Notes: a model not told the origin generated them from the sequence alone. A DNA stretch of 64,000 nt from Pseudomonadota bacterium (GCA_021804785.1 JAJZGY010000002.1:124001-188000), one strand, 5' to 3'; shown: positions 38,544-49,892, counted from the first letter of the stretch. A program made the numbers and translations.

Positions 38544-39711
38544 CTTTGATAGCCGGTCTGCGCTCGCCTTCATCATCGCCTTTGGTGCTGTCAGCTTTTT
38601 CGCCGACATGGCCTATGAAGGCATGCGCGCTATTACCGGACCATTCCTCGGCAGTCTGGGCGCAACCGGGCTGATCGTCGGCTTGATCGCAGGCGGTGGA
38701 GAACTCTTCGGCTATGTACTGCGGCTAGGCAGCGGCCGGCTGGCCGAACGCACGCACCGCTACTGGGCGATCACCCTTTTGGGATATGTCATCCAGATGT
38801 CCGCCGTGCCGCTTCTGGCTTTGGCTGGCAATCTCTGGTCCGCTGCCGCCTTCATCGTGATGGAGCGGGTGGGAAAGGCTGTTCGCAGCCCCGCAGCCTC
38901 CACCTTGAAATCGCGCGCGGGCCATCACATCGGACAGGGCTGGGCCTTTGGTCTGCATGAAGCCATGGATCAGACGGGGGCCATGGGCGGCCCCCTGATT
39001 GCGGCGTTGGTACTTGCCATCCATCATGATTATCGCGCGGCCTTTGCCTGGCTTGCCATTCCTGCAGTCTGCGCGCTCCTCGCCGTGATCATCCTGCGGG
39101 TGCGCTTTGACTTTGCCGGTCGGGTGGCTCCTGCGCCCTCAGCTGCCACAGACAGCCAGTTACCGCGCGCCTTCTGGCTTTACGCAGGCACCGCCGGGCT
39201 CATTGCGGCGGGCTTTTGCGATTATCCTCTCATTGCCTATCACTACATGCAGGCGCGGCTCATGAGCGCCCATTGGGTGCCGATCCTCTACGCCGCTGCG
39301 ATGGCCGCCGCGGGGATCGGCAGCCTTGCCTTCGGTCGCGCCTATGACCGGCGCGGGTTGAGTGTCTTGGTACCTGGAACCTTGATCGGTGCCGCCGTAG
39401 CTCCGCTGGTGTTTCTGGGCGGGTTTGCTGCGGCGATTGTCGGCACCATTTTGTGGGGGCTGGCGCTCGGAGTTCATGACGCGGTGATGAATGCGGGGCT
39501 GGCAGATCTTGTGGCCGAACATGCCCGGGCGCGGGCCTACGGTATCTTCACAGCGTTCTATGGCGTGGCCTGGTTTGCCGGCAGTGCGCTATGCGGCGAA
39601 CTCTATGACCTCTCCCCTTGGGGACTGGTGGGGGTGTCCGTGGTGCTGCAGCTGGCCGCCTTGTTCCCACTACGAAGCTTGCTGCGCGCCCTGCCAGGGC
39701 CGGGGCGCTGA
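38533..39711 (+). CDS. MFS transporter
   Basis: 392 residues starting [20 protein letters not shown]. About 11-12 membrane helices, with the A-like loop LRLGSGRLAERTHRYW and a second half repeating the pattern around FGRAYDRRG. An AVRSPAAST stretch after TM4 and GLHEAMDQTGAMGGPL in TM5 recall the group of MFS proteins annotated as permeases of unknown substrate. The ATG is inside the pheT 3' end with AAGG before it, so it is translated with pheST, though a functional link to tRNA charging is not implied. Confidence 0.88.
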   Translation: MQRDFDSRSALAFIIAFGAVSFFADMAYEGMRAITGPFLGSLGATGLIVGLIAGGGELFGYVLRLGSGRLAERTHRYWAITLLGYVIQMSAVPLLALAGNLWSAAAFIVMERVGKAVRSPAASTLKSRAGHHIGQGWAFGLHEAMDQTGAMGGPLIAALVLAIHHDYRAAFAWLAIPAVCALLAVIILRVRFDFAGRVAPAPSAATDSQLPRAFWLYAGTAGLIAAGFCDYPLIAYHYMQARLMSAHWVPILYAAAMAAAGIGSLAFGRAYDRRGLSVLVPGTLIGAAVAPLVFLGGFAAAIVGTILWGLALGVHDAVMNAGLADLVAEHARARAYGIFTAFYGVAWFAGSALCGELYDLSPWGLVGVSVVLQLAALFPLRSLLRALPGPGR

Positions 39712-39801
39712 GGTGATAGAGGACTGCGGGCATGGCACCGACCTCCACCGACGCTGCAGCTTCGCTTTACGCGGTTCCGGCAGGCCTATATATCGCGCTC
39801 C

Positions 39802-41604
<1,803 letters not shown>

Positions 41605-41612
41605 CCTCGGCC

Positions 41613-42548
41613 TCAGGACGGCGTCTTGCGGTTGCGCCCGAAATTGGCTTCAGCGCTTTCCTGTCCGGCGCTGACGATCGACCGGCGGATAGCCCGCGTG
41701 CGCGTGAAAAGATTGAACAATGTGTCGCCATCGCCCCAGCGGATGGCGCGTTGAAGTACGTTCAGATCCTCGGTGAAGCGTCCGAGCATCTCGAGAACCG
41801 CCTCGCGATTGTTGAGGAACACGTCCCGCCACATTGTGGGATCAGAGGCAGCAATGCGGGTAAAATCGCGAAACCCGCCCGCTGAATATTTGATTACCTC
41901 TCCCTCGGCGACGGTCTGCAGATCATCAGCTGTGCCGACGATATTGTAGGCAATGAGGTGCGGTACATGACTGGTGATCGCGAGCACCAGATCGTGATGG
42001 CGAGCTTCCATCAGCTCCACCTCGCTGCCGCAGCCCCGCCAGAACTCCGTCAACCTGGACAACGCCCCGGCGTCGGTACCAGCCACCGGCGTCAAAATGC
42101 ACCAATGGCCGTCAAACAGCTCTGCAAACCCCGCGCGCGGGCCGGACTGTTCGGTACCGGCCACCGGATGTGATGGAATGAAGTGCACACCCTCAGGCAC
42201 GAAGGGCCCGACATCGCGGATGACGCAGCCCTTTACCGAACCGGTGTCGGAGAGGATCGCACCCGCCTTCAGCGCAGGCGCCATCCGTTGCGCCAGCGGG
42301 CCAAAACTGCCGAGCGGTGTGGCCAATACCACGAGATCTGCATCAGCAACGGCGGCACCAAGATCGCTGAATACCTGGTCTGCCAGACCAAGCTCCACAA
42401 CCTCAGCCAGGACCTGCGCGCTCGCATCATGGATGGCAACCTCGCCAGCCAGCCCGGCCCGGCGTATGGCAAGGGCCAGTGAGGAGCCGATGAGCCCGGC
42501 ACCGATCAGGGTAACCTTGTTGAACACGGCAGACGGCGTCGTACCCAT
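41613..42548 (-). CDS. tyrA: Prephenate/arogenate dehydrogenase
   Basis: 311 residues starting [24 protein letters not shown](P) loop GAGLIGSSLALAIRR; the substrate region shows PSHPVAGTEQSGPRAG and HHDLVLAITSHVPHLIAYNIV, both family signatures. Oxidatively decarboxylates prephenate (or arogenate) for tyrosine synthesis. No ACT domain or fused chorismate mutase. Start overlaps the hisC stop (ATGA), completing a three-gene aromatic operon. Cofactor and substrate choice cannot be settled here. Confidence 0.94.
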   Translation of the reverse strand: MGTTPSAVFNKVTLIGAGLIGSSLALAIRRAGLAGEVAIHDASAQVLAEVVELGLADQVFSDLGAAVADADLVVLATPLGSFGPLAQRMAPALKAGAILSDTGSVKGCVIRDVGPFVPEGVHFIPSHPVAGTEQSGPRAGFAELFDGHWCILTPVAGTDAGALSRLTEFWRGCGSEVELMEARHHDLVLAITSHVPHLIAYNIVGTADDLQTVAEGEVIKYSAGGFRDFTRIAASDPTMWRDVFLNNREAVLEMLGRFTEDLNVLQRAIRWGDGDTLFNLFTRTRAIRRSIVSAGQESAEANFGRNRKTPS

Positions 42549-43642
42549 CAAGCAGCCTTTCCCAGAAAGGCCCGTAACGCCTCCACCACGAGACGATTGG
42601 CCTCTTCGCTGCCAACCGTCAGACGCAGACAATGCGGAAGAGCATAATTGGCAACCGCGCGCAGAATGAGCCCACGCTGCGACAGAAACTGATCGGCCTT
42701 GTCGGCCGTGAAGGGCCCCTCCGCTGCAAAGTGGATCAACAGAAAATTCCCGGCACTGTCATCAACACGCAATCCTAGGCTGCGCAGCTCCCCGCTCAAC
42801 CAGTGAAGCCACTTGTCGTTGTGCGCCAGCGCCCGTTCAAGATGAGCCCGGTCGCGCACCGCCGCTGCCGCTGCGGCCTGCGCCGGTACCGAGACGTTGA
42901 AGGGGCCACGGATGCGATTAAGGGTGGCTGCAACCTCTGCCGGGCAAAAGGCCCAACCGACGCGCAGACCCGCAAGCCCGTAGACCTTCGAGAAGGTACG
43001 GGTCATCACCACATTGTCGTATTGCGACACCAGTTCGATACCGCTCTCATAGTCATTGCGGCGGACATACTCGGCATAGGCCGCATCAATCACGAGCAGC
43101 ACCTGTTCGGGCAAACCGCGATGCAGCCGGCGCAATTCCTGGCTGGACAGGTAGCTGCCAGTGGGATTGTTGGGATTGGCGATATAGACAAGACGGGTGC
43201 GCCCGTTCACCGCTGCCAGCATGGCATCAACATCGCAGTGCAGATCGCGTTCGTCCACAGCCACCGGTATCGCGGAATTGGCGAGCGTGGCGATGCGATA
43301 TACGAGAAAGCCATGCTGGCTGAACACCACCTCATCGCCCGGGCGCAGATAGGCATTGGCGAGCAAAGTGAGAAGCTCATCAGAACCATTGCCGCAGACG
43401 ATGCGCTCGGGATGGAGGCCATGGGCTTCGGCGATCGCCTCCCGCAGGAGGCGGGCACTGCCTTCTGGATAGATTTCAAGATTTTCCGCCGCCCGCACGA
43501 ATGCCTCGCGCGCAGCAGGACTTGGACCAAGCGGCGATTCATTCGAGGAGAGCTTGAACACGCGGGGCAGCCCACCAACGCTGGCGCGCCCACCGACATA
43601 AGGTGAGATCTTCGAAATCCCGGGACGGGGCGATAGGGTCAT
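42548..43642 (-). CDS. hisC: Histidinol-phosphate/aromatic aminotransferase
   Basis: 364-residue fold-type I PLP enzyme. [45 protein letters not shown] and the PLP lysine in [17 protein letters not shown] are all present. HisC family members accept histidinol phosphate and often aromatic keto acids; between chorismate mutase and tyrA, it likely serves tyrosine and phenylalanine transamination as well. Overlaps both neighbours by 4 nt. Confidence 0.95.
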   Translation of the reverse strand: MTLSPRPGISKISPYVGGRASVGGLPRVFKLSSNESPLGPSPAAREAFVRAAENLEIYPEGSARLLREAIAEAHGLHPERIVCGNGSDELLTLLANAYLRPGDEVVFSQHGFLVYRIATLANSAIPVAVDERDLHCDVDAMLAAVNGRTRLVYIANPNNPTGSYLSSQELRRLHRGLPEQVLLVIDAAYAEYVRRNDYESGIELVSQYDNVVMTRTFSKVYGLAGLRVGWAFCPAEVAATLNRIRGPFNVSVPAQAAAAAAVRDRAHLERALAHNDKWLHWLSGELRSLGLRVDDSAGNFLLIHFAAEGPFTADKADQFLSQRGLILRAVANYALPHCLRLTVGSEEANRLVVEALRAFLGKAA

Positions 43643-44499
43643 GGACGCAGGTCCTTGTTCGAAATCTGCATATCGGCGTAGCCGCCAACGGTGACGGCAC
43701 GCAGAATGGCCTCGCCGCCCGCCACCAGCAAGGCAGTGAGGCGCGGATCGCTTTCGCTTACAAAATCCTGCGCTTCGATCAGCAGTTCGCGGCTGGTGCT
43801 GCGGCCCCCCTCCTGGCCGGCAGCGACGATACGTGCCGTGATCCCGACCTGCTTAAGCAAAGCCTGAAGACGGGCGCGGCTCAGTTCCTGGTTGGTTTCG
43901 ACAAACAGCACGGAGCTGTCGGCCCCCGTCGCTTCCTGCATTATGGAGCCAATTGCGTAGGCATCAGGGTAATCGAAGCGCCCGCCGTCCTGCTTGAGCA
44001 GCGGCAGGCGGGCAATGATGCGCGGGCCACCTTCGCCTGCAGCCGCGAGTTGCGCCCACCAGGGCGAGACATTTTCGGCGCTTTCCGGAAACGGCACCAC
44101 ACCGCAAGACAAACGGTCTTCGGCACAGGCATGAACGACCGCCGCCGCTGTTGCGTGGCCAATCACAGGCAGGGCCGCGCCAAAATAGAAACGGGCGAGA
44201 TCCCAGAATGCGAGTGCGTTTTCGCCGGCATAGACGTGAACCGAAAAATTCTCCTTGCCGGCAAGGGCCGACATCTGGATTTCGCGCCAAATGTGCAAGG
44301 CCACCCGCAATGGAAAACTACCGCGATGGCGGGCGACAAGCCTGCGCACCTCTGCCCCATCTGCCGGGCGCAGGCCCCAATAGACGCCCGGCTGCTTTCT
44401 CAGCGTCTCCACAGCGGTCGCACGCTGCATCAGGAGATTATGGATCTGCTCGTCGATGGCAAGAATATCGGCGATGGTACTGGATTCAGGCGGTGCCAT
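43639..44499 (-). CDS. Chorismate mutase with C-terminal prephenate dehydratase-like domain
   Basis: 286 residues starting [20 protein letters not shown]. The first ~90 residues form an AroQ-type helical mutase ([32 protein letters not shown]). The rest resembles a substrate-binding or dehydratase fold ([24 protein letters not shown] ... [17 protein letters not shown]), as in many alphaproteobacterial chorismate mutases; the canonical TRF motif of prephenate dehydratase is not seen. Converts chorismate to prephenate. Start chosen at the Met next to mutase homology; the frame is open to 44712. Operon with hisC and tyrA. Confidence 0.85.
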   Translation of the reverse strand: MAPPESSTIADILAIDEQIHNLLMQRATAVETLRKQPGVYWGLRPADGAEVRRLVARHRGSFPLRVALHIWREIQMSALAGKENFSVHVYAGENALAFWDLARFYFGAALPVIGHATAAAVVHACAEDRLSCGVVPFPESAENVSPWWAQLAAAGEGGPRIIARLPLLKQDGGRFDYPDAYAIGSIMQEATGADSSVLFVETNQELSRARLQALLKQVGITARIVAAGQEGGRSTSRELLIEAQDFVSESDPRLTALLVAGGEAILRAVTVGGYADMQISNKDLRP

Positions 44500-44907
44500 T
44501 CGAGATGTCGGTGTCCAACCATCGGTGATGCGCAGCGCACACGGCGTCAGTGCCGGGATTGCCCTTCCCCATGCGGGGCCGAGCGCCGCTGGGCGCGGTA
44601 GCAGCGGGGCGTATTGATAGAGGCGCCGGATCAAAAAGGCAAAGCATCCTGACGCCGGCCGCGGCCTGACTGGGGACAAGGCGTGGAAACACCCAGAGGC
44701 GCAAGGCCGCAACGCGGAGGGCCGAAGCCGCTCAAGACATTTTGGGAGCGACGGCGTTCAGCCCCTGGCACGCGGATTTGCGCCCAGGGCCGCATGGTCA
44801 TAGCAGAGGTTTGATGGCGTGACCGCCACTACAGGAGACTTCACGCGCGTGCTGAACGGAGCGCGCGTGAAGCCCGGAGCTGATGGCGAACCGTACGCCA
44901 TCCCTGA
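44500..44907. other. 408-bp gap upstream of the chorismate mutase gene
   Basis: No convincing gene. It must carry the promoter of the mutase-hisC-tyrA operon, but I found no clear -35/-10 pair. One strong hairpin lies at 44839-44872 (CTTCACGCGCG/CGCGCGTGAAG, 11 bp, 12-nt loop), without a T-run. Scanning the operon strand for a short Phe- or Tyr-rich leader peptide gave none, so classical attenuation is not supported. Confidence 0.6.
44839..44872 (-). other. 11-bp perfect hairpin between secreted-protein gene and mutase operon
   Basis: CTTCACGCGCG pairs perfectly with CGCGCGTGAAG over a 12-nt loop. It lies 36 nt downstream of the small secreted-protein stop (same strand), so a factor-assisted terminator or 3'-end stabiliser for that gene is the simplest reading. 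Confidence 0.5.
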
Positions 44908-45195
44908 TCATGATGAGGTGTGACTGTTGTCTGCCTCCTTCAGCATCTTGAGTGCGACCTCGTAATGATAGATGCCGAGACGATAAAATCCGCTGCTGCA
45001 TTCGCGCAGGGCCTGGCCGCGCTTGATGCGCACGGCCTCGAGATCAGCGGCATCTCGATGCTTTGCCATGGCGTGCGCGAGGGTCCGAGCCTTGTGTGCG
45101 CAGGTTTGCCAATCGGCATTCTGTGCCTGCGCTGCTCCGCTCAGTGCAATCAACGTGACAAGCGCGGCAGTGCTGGCAAAACCGTAAGACATCAT
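44908..45195 (-). CDS. Small secreted protein of unknown function
   Basis: 95 residues starting MMSYGFASTAALVTLIALSG, with a Sec signal peptide ending AAQA-QN. GAAAGGAACC precedes the start. The mature part of about 70 residues is helical and basic: WQTCAHKARTLAHAMAKHRD and VRIKRGQALRECSSGFYRLG. Two Cys (WQTC, REC) may form a disulfide between helices. No family recognised. It stands alone with wide gaps on both sides. An upstream Met (45225) would lengthen the N-terminus without improving the signal. Confidence 0.72.
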   Translation of the reverse strand: MMSYGFASTAALVTLIALSGAAQAQNADWQTCAHKARTLAHAMAKHRDAADLEAVRIKRGQALRECSSGFYRLGIYHYEVALKMLKEADNSHTSS

Positions 45196-45405
45196 CGATG
45201 GGTTCCTTTCCTGAACTGGGGCCAATGGCCCGGTAGTCAGTCAGATAGGAACCCCTGGCGCACAGCGTCAGTGACAGACATGGCACAATTGCGCGGCATC
45301 ACGCAGACCGGTTCATGCAAAGCTGCAAAATTCAGGCAATGCGGGCTTGAAGCGTGTACCGCGTCTGGTGCAGACGCACCATGCAACAATTGGTGGAGCA
45401 AACTT

Positions 45406-46116
45406 CTAGCCCGAGACCCGCGCCGGCATGAAGCGCCGGCGCATCGCCGGAGCCAGAGTTGGAGCGCCGTAAAGGGTCTTGCGCGCCTCCACGAGATGAA
45501 CCCCGGCAAGACCTGGCCACAGGCGCTGACCGATGCGGGCCCAGCCTCTGCCGGTCCGTACCAGCCTCCTGCCGGGAAGGGGCGGAAATAGCAGCGCATA
45601 GTCCCAGCGCTCCGGCACAAACAGGCCGTCCCCTAGTACGCGGGCAAGCTGGGCGGCGGTAAAGGGCCGCCCCTGGGCAAAAGGCGAGGTCTCGGCCAGA
45701 GACCACGGTGAGCGGCGATTGGGCGCCACGATCACAAGGCGCCCTCCGGGCTGAAGCACGCGCCAGATCTGACGCATCAAGGTGCGCGAGGCCTCGGCCG
45801 TCTCCAGCGCATGGATCATGAGAATGCGGTCGAACAGGGCGTCTGAAAAGGGCAGGGCGTCTTCCTCGCCGAGGACGGAAAGAACCTTCTCGGAGGGCCA
45901 TGCCAGCACCCCCTGCTGCGCCGGCATCAAGGCGATGACCCGTTCGGCCTCACTGAGGAAGGTCCGCAGGTAAGGTGTTGCAAAACCGTATCCAAGAACA
46001 CGCTGGCCATGTACATCCGGCCAGAGCACGCGGATGCGCCGAAGGATCGTGCGGCGCGCGACCTGCCCGAGGGACGTCTCGTAGAAATTTGCCAGCTCGC
46101 CCGCGTCGATCTGCAT
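45406..46116 (-). CDS. Class I SAM-dependent methyltransferase
   Basis: 236 residues. The usual Gly-rich motif I is weak (VLGYGFATPYLRTFL), while later motifs are clear: GEEDALPFSDALFDRILMIHALE and LMRQIWRVLQPGGRLVIVAPNRRSPW. A C-terminal region RRRFMPARVSG is basic. It resembles the methyltransferase found next to gloB in many alphaproteobacteria, whose substrate is unknown. It is divergent from gloB, with 86 bp between start codons. Confidence 0.86.
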   Translation of the reverse strand: MQIDAGELANFYETSLGQVARRTILRRIRVLWPDVHGQRVLGYGFATPYLRTFLSEAERVIALMPAQQGVLAWPSEKVLSVLGEEDALPFSDALFDRILMIHALETAEASRTLMRQIWRVLQPGGRLVIVAPNRRSPWSLAETSPFAQGRPFTAAQLARVLGDGLFVPERWDYALLFPPLPGRRLVRTGRGWARIGQRLWPGLAGVHLVEARKTLYGAPTLAPAMRRRFMPARVSG

Positions 46117-46202
46117 GTCACCTGCCTACTCCGGCAAAGGATGTGGTTCAACGGGCGCGGTCCGACTGCTAAAACACTTGCTGCCATGTCAAGGAATGCC
46201 AG

Positions 46203-46958
46203 ATGCCGCTGAAAATCGAACTCGTTCCCTGCCTGACCGACAATTATGCCTATCTGATCGAAGAGGCCCAGACCGGCCTTTGTGCCGTCGTCGATCCCTC
46301 CGAAGCAGAACCGGTACGCCGAGCGCTTGCCGGTCGCAAGCTCACCTATATCCTCAATACCCATCATCACCCCGATCACGTGGGTGGCAATCTCGAACTC
46401 AAGGCGCAGTTCGGTGCCCAGGTCGTGGGTCCGGCCATGGATCGTGCCCGCATTCCCGGGATCGACACTGGCGTCGACGAGGCCAGCGGCTGGCAGTTTG
46501 GTCCTCTGGCCGTGCAGGTACTCGAAATTCCGGCTCACACCCGCTCGCACATCGCCTTCATGATGGATGGTGCCGTCTTTACCGGCGATACGCTCTTCGC
46601 GATGGGCTGTGGCCGCCTCTTTGAAGGCACCGCACAGATGCTGTGGCAGGCCCTGGAAAAACTGACGCGGCTGCCCGATGCGACGAGAATTTATTGCGGC
46701 CACGAATATACCTTGAACAATGGGCGCTTTGCCCTGACGCTGGAACCAGGCAATGCTGCGCTCAGGGCCCGCATGGCCGAAGTCGAGCGGCTGAGGACCC
46801 ACCACACTCCCACCATCCCCTCGACCATGGCCCTCGAAAAGGCCACCAATCCGTTTCTGAGGCCGATGTCGATCGAACTCCGGCGCAGTCTCGGGCTGGA
46901 ACACGCGACCACCATCGAGGTCATCGCCGAAACCCGTCGGCGCAAGGACACGTTCTGA
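46203..46958 (+). CDS. gloB: Hydroxyacylglutathione hydrolase (glyoxalase II)
   Basis: 251 residues; hydrolyses S-lactoylglutathione to lactate and glutathione in methylglyoxal detoxification. The binuclear metal site THHHPDHVGG (residues about 56-65), later His in AHTRSHIAF, Asp in FTGDTLFAMGCGRLFEG and His in YCGHEYTLNN are all seen. C-terminal substrate domain ends RRKDTF. Lone start with canonical MPLKIELVPCLTDNYAYLI. Confidence 0.97.
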   Translation: MPLKIELVPCLTDNYAYLIEEAQTGLCAVVDPSEAEPVRRALAGRKLTYILNTHHHPDHVGGNLELKAQFGAQVVGPAMDRARIPGIDTGVDEASGWQFGPLAVQVLEIPAHTRSHIAFMMDGAVFTGDTLFAMGCGRLFEGTAQMLWQALEKLTRLPDATRIYCGHEYTLNNGRFALTLEPGNAALRARMAEVERLRTHHTPTIPSTMALEKATNPFLRPMSIELRRSLGLEHATTIEVIAETRRRKDTF

Positions 46959-46964
46959 TTTGGC

Positions 46965-47570
46965 CTAATGGACGGGCTTGAAAAGACCGGTCTCCTTGTC
47001 CAGCCATTCGAGCTGGCCGTCAGCGATTCCGAAACGGGCACCTTCAAGCCTGAGAACGCCTTGGCTCACGCGCTCGGCGATGAAGGGGAAGCTCATGAGC
47101 CGCTCCAAAGACAGGCGCACGCCTTCGCGCTCTACCTCGGTGTGGCGGTCGCCACCATCTTGCGCACAGCGCGCCACCGCCGGTTCCAGAAGCGAGATCC
47201 ATTCGGACAGAAATGGCATCGGCGCGACGACCTCCCGGTCGAGCGCCGCCGCGATCCCTCCGCATTTGGCGTGCCCCATGACCACGACAGTGCTGACCTT
47301 GAGCTGAAGGATGGCGAAGGCGATGGCCGAGGAGGTGCCATGATAACCGCCACCCTGCTCGAAGGGCGGCACGATATTGGCAACATTGCGCAGGACAAAA
47401 AGCTCCCCCGGACGGGCGCTGAAAATCAGCGCGGGATCGGCGCGGCTGTCGCAGCAGGAAATGATGAGATATTCGGGCGCCTGCCCCTTGGCGAGCTCAG
47501 CGTAAAGTGCCCGCTCACGCGGCCAACCCGTGCGGCGAAACTGACGATAGCCCTCGATCAGCCGTTTCAT
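46965..47570 (-). CDS. Beta-class carbonic anhydrase
   Basis: 201 residues starting MKRLIEGYRQFRR. Zinc ligands are predicted at C39, H100 and C103 (ISCCDSRADP; VMGHAKCGGI) with D41 and R43 forming the catalytic dyad. Interconverts CO2 and bicarbonate, supporting carboxylases. Cytoplasmic; no signal peptide. The extra Cys at 40 is unusual but tolerated. Convergent with gloB, 6 bp apart. Confidence 0.95.
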   Translation of the reverse strand: MKRLIEGYRQFRRTGWPRERALYAELAKGQAPEYLIISCCDSRADPALIFSARPGELFVLRNVANIVPPFEQGGGYHGTSSAIAFAILQLKVSTVVVMGHAKCGGIAAALDREVVAPMPFLSEWISLLEPAVARCAQDGGDRHTEVEREGVRLSLERLMSFPFIAERVSQGVLRLEGARFGIADGQLEWLDKETGLFKPVH

Positions 47571-47763
47571 CCTGCCCTCCGGTTTTGCGGGGCGGACGCT
47601 AATCAATTGCAGTCGCGTTGGCCAGCGTTGCGAGGAGCGTGGCGCGTCCGCTCCCGACTATTCACGTAACATTCTGATATTAAAGATATTTTCCTGAAGA
47701 CAGCCCGATTATAGCGGGATCGGCGCACGGCGTTGTTGGCGCGAGAGCAAGCGCCGCCCACCT

Positions 47764-47973
47764 TCAATTGTGCGTGCTGGCGCTGGAGCCACCCGAGCCG
47801 GCAACGGTCTGCGCTGCCCCCTTGACCACTGCGGCGCCGGTCTGGGCAGCAGTCCCCACCACATCCGCGGTAGCCGAAACCGCGGCACCGGTCACGTCGA
47901 CCGCGGCCCCGACCACCGAACAGCCTGAAACCAACGCCGCGACCACAAGCAGTATTGCCGCCTGCCACTTCAT
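47764..47973 (-). CDS. Small lipoprotein
   Basis: 69 residues starting MKWQAAILLVVAALVSGCSV. The LVSGC lipobox predicts lipidation of Cys18. The short mature part is a low-complexity repeat of Val/Ala/Thr/Gly (VVGAAVDVTGAAVSATADVV) ending in a Gly/Ser tail. I recall similar proteins of unknown function in alphaproteobacteria. The reading frame extends upstream to 48108 but only the part from this Met looks like a protein. About 190 bp of gene-free sequence follows to the carbonic anhydrase start, with no feature I can name. Confidence 0.75.
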   Translation of the reverse strand: MKWQAAILLVVAALVSGCSVVGAAVDVTGAAVSATADVVGTAAQTGAAVVKGAAQTVAGSGGSSASTHN

Positions 47974-48098
47974 GACTGCTCCTGTGTCCCACCAAGGCGA
48001 GCATAGCCTGTCGCCGGTTCTAGCAAAATCTGCAATATCACTTGACGAAAGCAGGCAGAGCCGCTGCGATATGCCACGTCTCCAGGGGGAACTGTTCC

Positions 48099-48521
48099 AT
48101 GACCACAATCAGCTTTGGCGGTCTTTCGAGCGAGCTGTCGATGCTCGTCGTAGCGATCGTGCTTGGCCTGGTTCATATTTTGCTTGCCGCGCATTTCGTC
48201 ACTGCGGAACGCGGCGTCGCCTGGAATATTGGGCCCCGCGATACGAGTGCTCCACTGACCGGCAAGCTTGCCGGCCGCTTGCTGCGCGCGCAGGAGAACT
48301 TCAAGGAAACCTTCATCTTCTTTGCCGCCCTGGTGCTTGCGCTGGCGCTGAGCGGGCGGCATTCGGCGCTTACCGTTGGCAGCTGCGAACTCTATGTGGC
48401 GGCGCGCATCCTCTATCTTCCTCTTTACGCACTGGGCATTACGGGTCTGCGCACACTGGTCTGGATGGCGTCACTGCTGGGCATCATCGGTCTGATCGCC
48501 GCGCTTTTCGGCGCGGGCTAG
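48099..48521 (+). CDS. MAPEG-family membrane protein
   Basis: 140 residues starting MTTISFGGLSSELSM. Four membrane helices (LVVAIVLGLVHILLAAHFV; FIFFAALVLALALSG; a third around AARILYLPLYAL; LLGIIGLIAALFG). RLLRAQENFKETFIFFAA matches the conserved R-x-x-x-N-x-x-E motif of MAPEG proteins (glutathione transferase-like membrane enzymes). Start is supported by GGGGGAAC upstream. The stop codon sits in the CTAG shared with the convergent hemolysin-III gene. Confidence 0.86.
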   Translation: MTTISFGGLSSELSMLVVAIVLGLVHILLAAHFVTAERGVAWNIGPRDTSAPLTGKLAGRLLRAQENFKETFIFFAALVLALALSGRHSALTVGSCELYVAARILYLPLYALGITGLRTLVWMASLLGIIGLIAALFGAG

Positions 48522-49153
48522 CGTACGAATTCGGCGGCAATGGCAGAAAACTGCAGCGCCGCGGCTGCGAGAACAAAGCCGTGCCAGATCGCCTTGTGAT
48601 AGGGCAGGCGCTCGGCGAGATAGAACACGACGCCCAGCGAATAGACCAAACCGCCACCGATCAGCAGCCAGAAGTCCAGCCGTGCCAGATGGTCAGAGAG
48701 CGGCCGCAGTACGGTGAGGATCATCCAGCCCATGGCGAGATAGAGCCCGACACTGATCCGCTCCAGGCGCCGTGACTCCAGCAGCTTCATGGTCACTCCG
48801 GCCATGGCCAGGAACCAGATGGCGCTGAGGATGATATCGCCGGCGAGCGGTCCCAGACGGTTGACGGCGAAGGGCGTATAGGTAGCCGCAATCATCACGA
48901 AGATCGCGGCATGATCGAGCCGGCGCAGGACCGCCTTGGAGGGACGGTGATGCGGCATCATATTGTAGGCAGCGGAACAGATGGTCATCGCCAAAAGACC
49001 AAGACAATAGACCGTAACCGAGAGCACCACCGGAACACCGGTGACATTGGCGAGCAGCCAGACACTGGCATTGATCGCAAAAAGTACGCCGAGGACGTGG
49101 ACGACGGCATCGGCTCGATGCTCGACGGTCGAGTAGATGCGGGCGGGCTTCAT
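48518..49153 (-). CDS. Hemolysin III (YqfA/PAQR) family membrane protein
   Basis: 211 residues starting MKPARIYSTVEHRADAVVHV. Seven hydrophobic helices. The PAQR-type residues are present: E-x-x-x-D-x-x-x-H in VEHRADAVVHVLG, SAAYNMMPHHRPSKAVLRRLDHAAIFVMIAATYTPF, and the C-terminal YHKAIWHGFVLAAAALQF with conserved His. A metal-dependent hydrolase role is proposed for the superfamily; lysis activity should not be assumed. Frame to 49276 is open but not conserved. Confidence 0.88.
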   Translation of the reverse strand: MKPARIYSTVEHRADAVVHVLGVLFAINASVWLLANVTGVPVVLSVTVYCLGLLAMTICSAAYNMMPHHRPSKAVLRRLDHAAIFVMIAATYTPFAVNRLGPLAGDIILSAIWFLAMAGVTMKLLESRRLERISVGLYLAMGWMILTVLRPLSDHLARLDFWLLIGGGLVYSLGVVFYLAERLPYHKAIWHGFVLAAAALQFSAIAAEFVR

Positions 49154-49274
49154 CAGCGAACTCCAGAACCAGCCGTCTTCCCGGCACAATTTTAGCCGAT
49201 CCTGGGCGTGAAGACAGCTTTGGCCTTGCCAGATGGCGATTGCGCCCACAGAGGTTGCGCGGCTAGGTTGCCGC

Positions 49275-49892
49275 ATGCCCAGCTTTCGCCTCGATCCGCT
49301 CTTTGCCAGTCCGCTCTATCGCGCCCGGCTCGGCGCCCGGGCGCTCAACCTGGCCCTCGAGCATGCCTGCCTGTCGATCGCACGGGACGATGCCGCCGGC
49401 CAGCGCTGGTGCCAGGAGCACGGCTACCAAGGCTATACTTCGTATGCCTCGCTCGATGACCTGCCACAGCGCGCCCCCGAATTTGCCGAACTGGCCCACA
49501 GGCTTCAGCGCCACGCCAAGAGCTTCTGTCGCGCGCTGGCCTATGATCTGGATGGGCGGCGGCTGAACCTTGATTCACTCTGGATCAACGTGTTGAAGCC
49601 GGGTGGTCAGCACAGCGCGCATCTGCACCCACACGCGATTATCTCGGGCACATATTACGTGTGTGTGCCACCAGGAGCCGGCGCGATCCGCTTCGAGGAT
49701 CCGCGCCTGGCGCTGTTCATGGCCGCACCACCGCGCAAGGCGCATGCGCCCTTGGCCCGCAAGAGCTTTGTAACCATCGCACCCAAGGTGGGCACGCTCC
49801 TGCTCTGGGAAAGCTTTCTGCGTCATGACGTACCGACCAATGCCGGCAAATCTCCTCGCATCTCAATCAGCTTCAATTTCGCCGCACGCTGA
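49275..49892 (+). CDS. TIGR02466-family putative 2-oxoglutarate/Fe(II) oxygenase
   Basis: 205 residues starting MPSFRLDPLFASPLYRARL. The family signature of an early F-x-P/S-L-Y, then SLWINVLKPGGQHSAHLHPHAIISGTYYV and a C-terminal WESFLRHDVPTN...RISISFNF is present, giving a possible H-x-H...H iron set and the Arg for 2-oxoglutarate. Function of TIGR02466 proteins is not established. Start chosen where homology begins; an ATG 42 nt upstream is less likely. Confidence 0.82.
   Translation: MPSFRLDPLFASPLYRARLGARALNLALEHACLSIARDDAAGQRWCQEHGYQGYTSYASLDDLPQRAPEFAELAHRLQRHAKSFCRALAYDLDGRRLNLDSLWINVLKPGGQHSAHLHPHAIISGTYYVCVPPGAGAIRFEDPRLALFMAAPPRKAHAPLARKSFVTIAPKVGTLLLWESFLRHDVPTNAGKSPRISISFNFAAR

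Noticed and set aside
44500-44907. Attenuator with Phe/Tyr-rich leader peptide before the aromatic operon
   Set aside because: No short open frame on the operon strand is rich in Phe or Tyr next to alternative hairpins.
47607-47763. tRNA or small RNA between carbonic anhydrase and the lipoprotein
   Set aside because: Short GC inverted repeats are present but no cloverleaf, CCA end or T-loop sequence can be formed.
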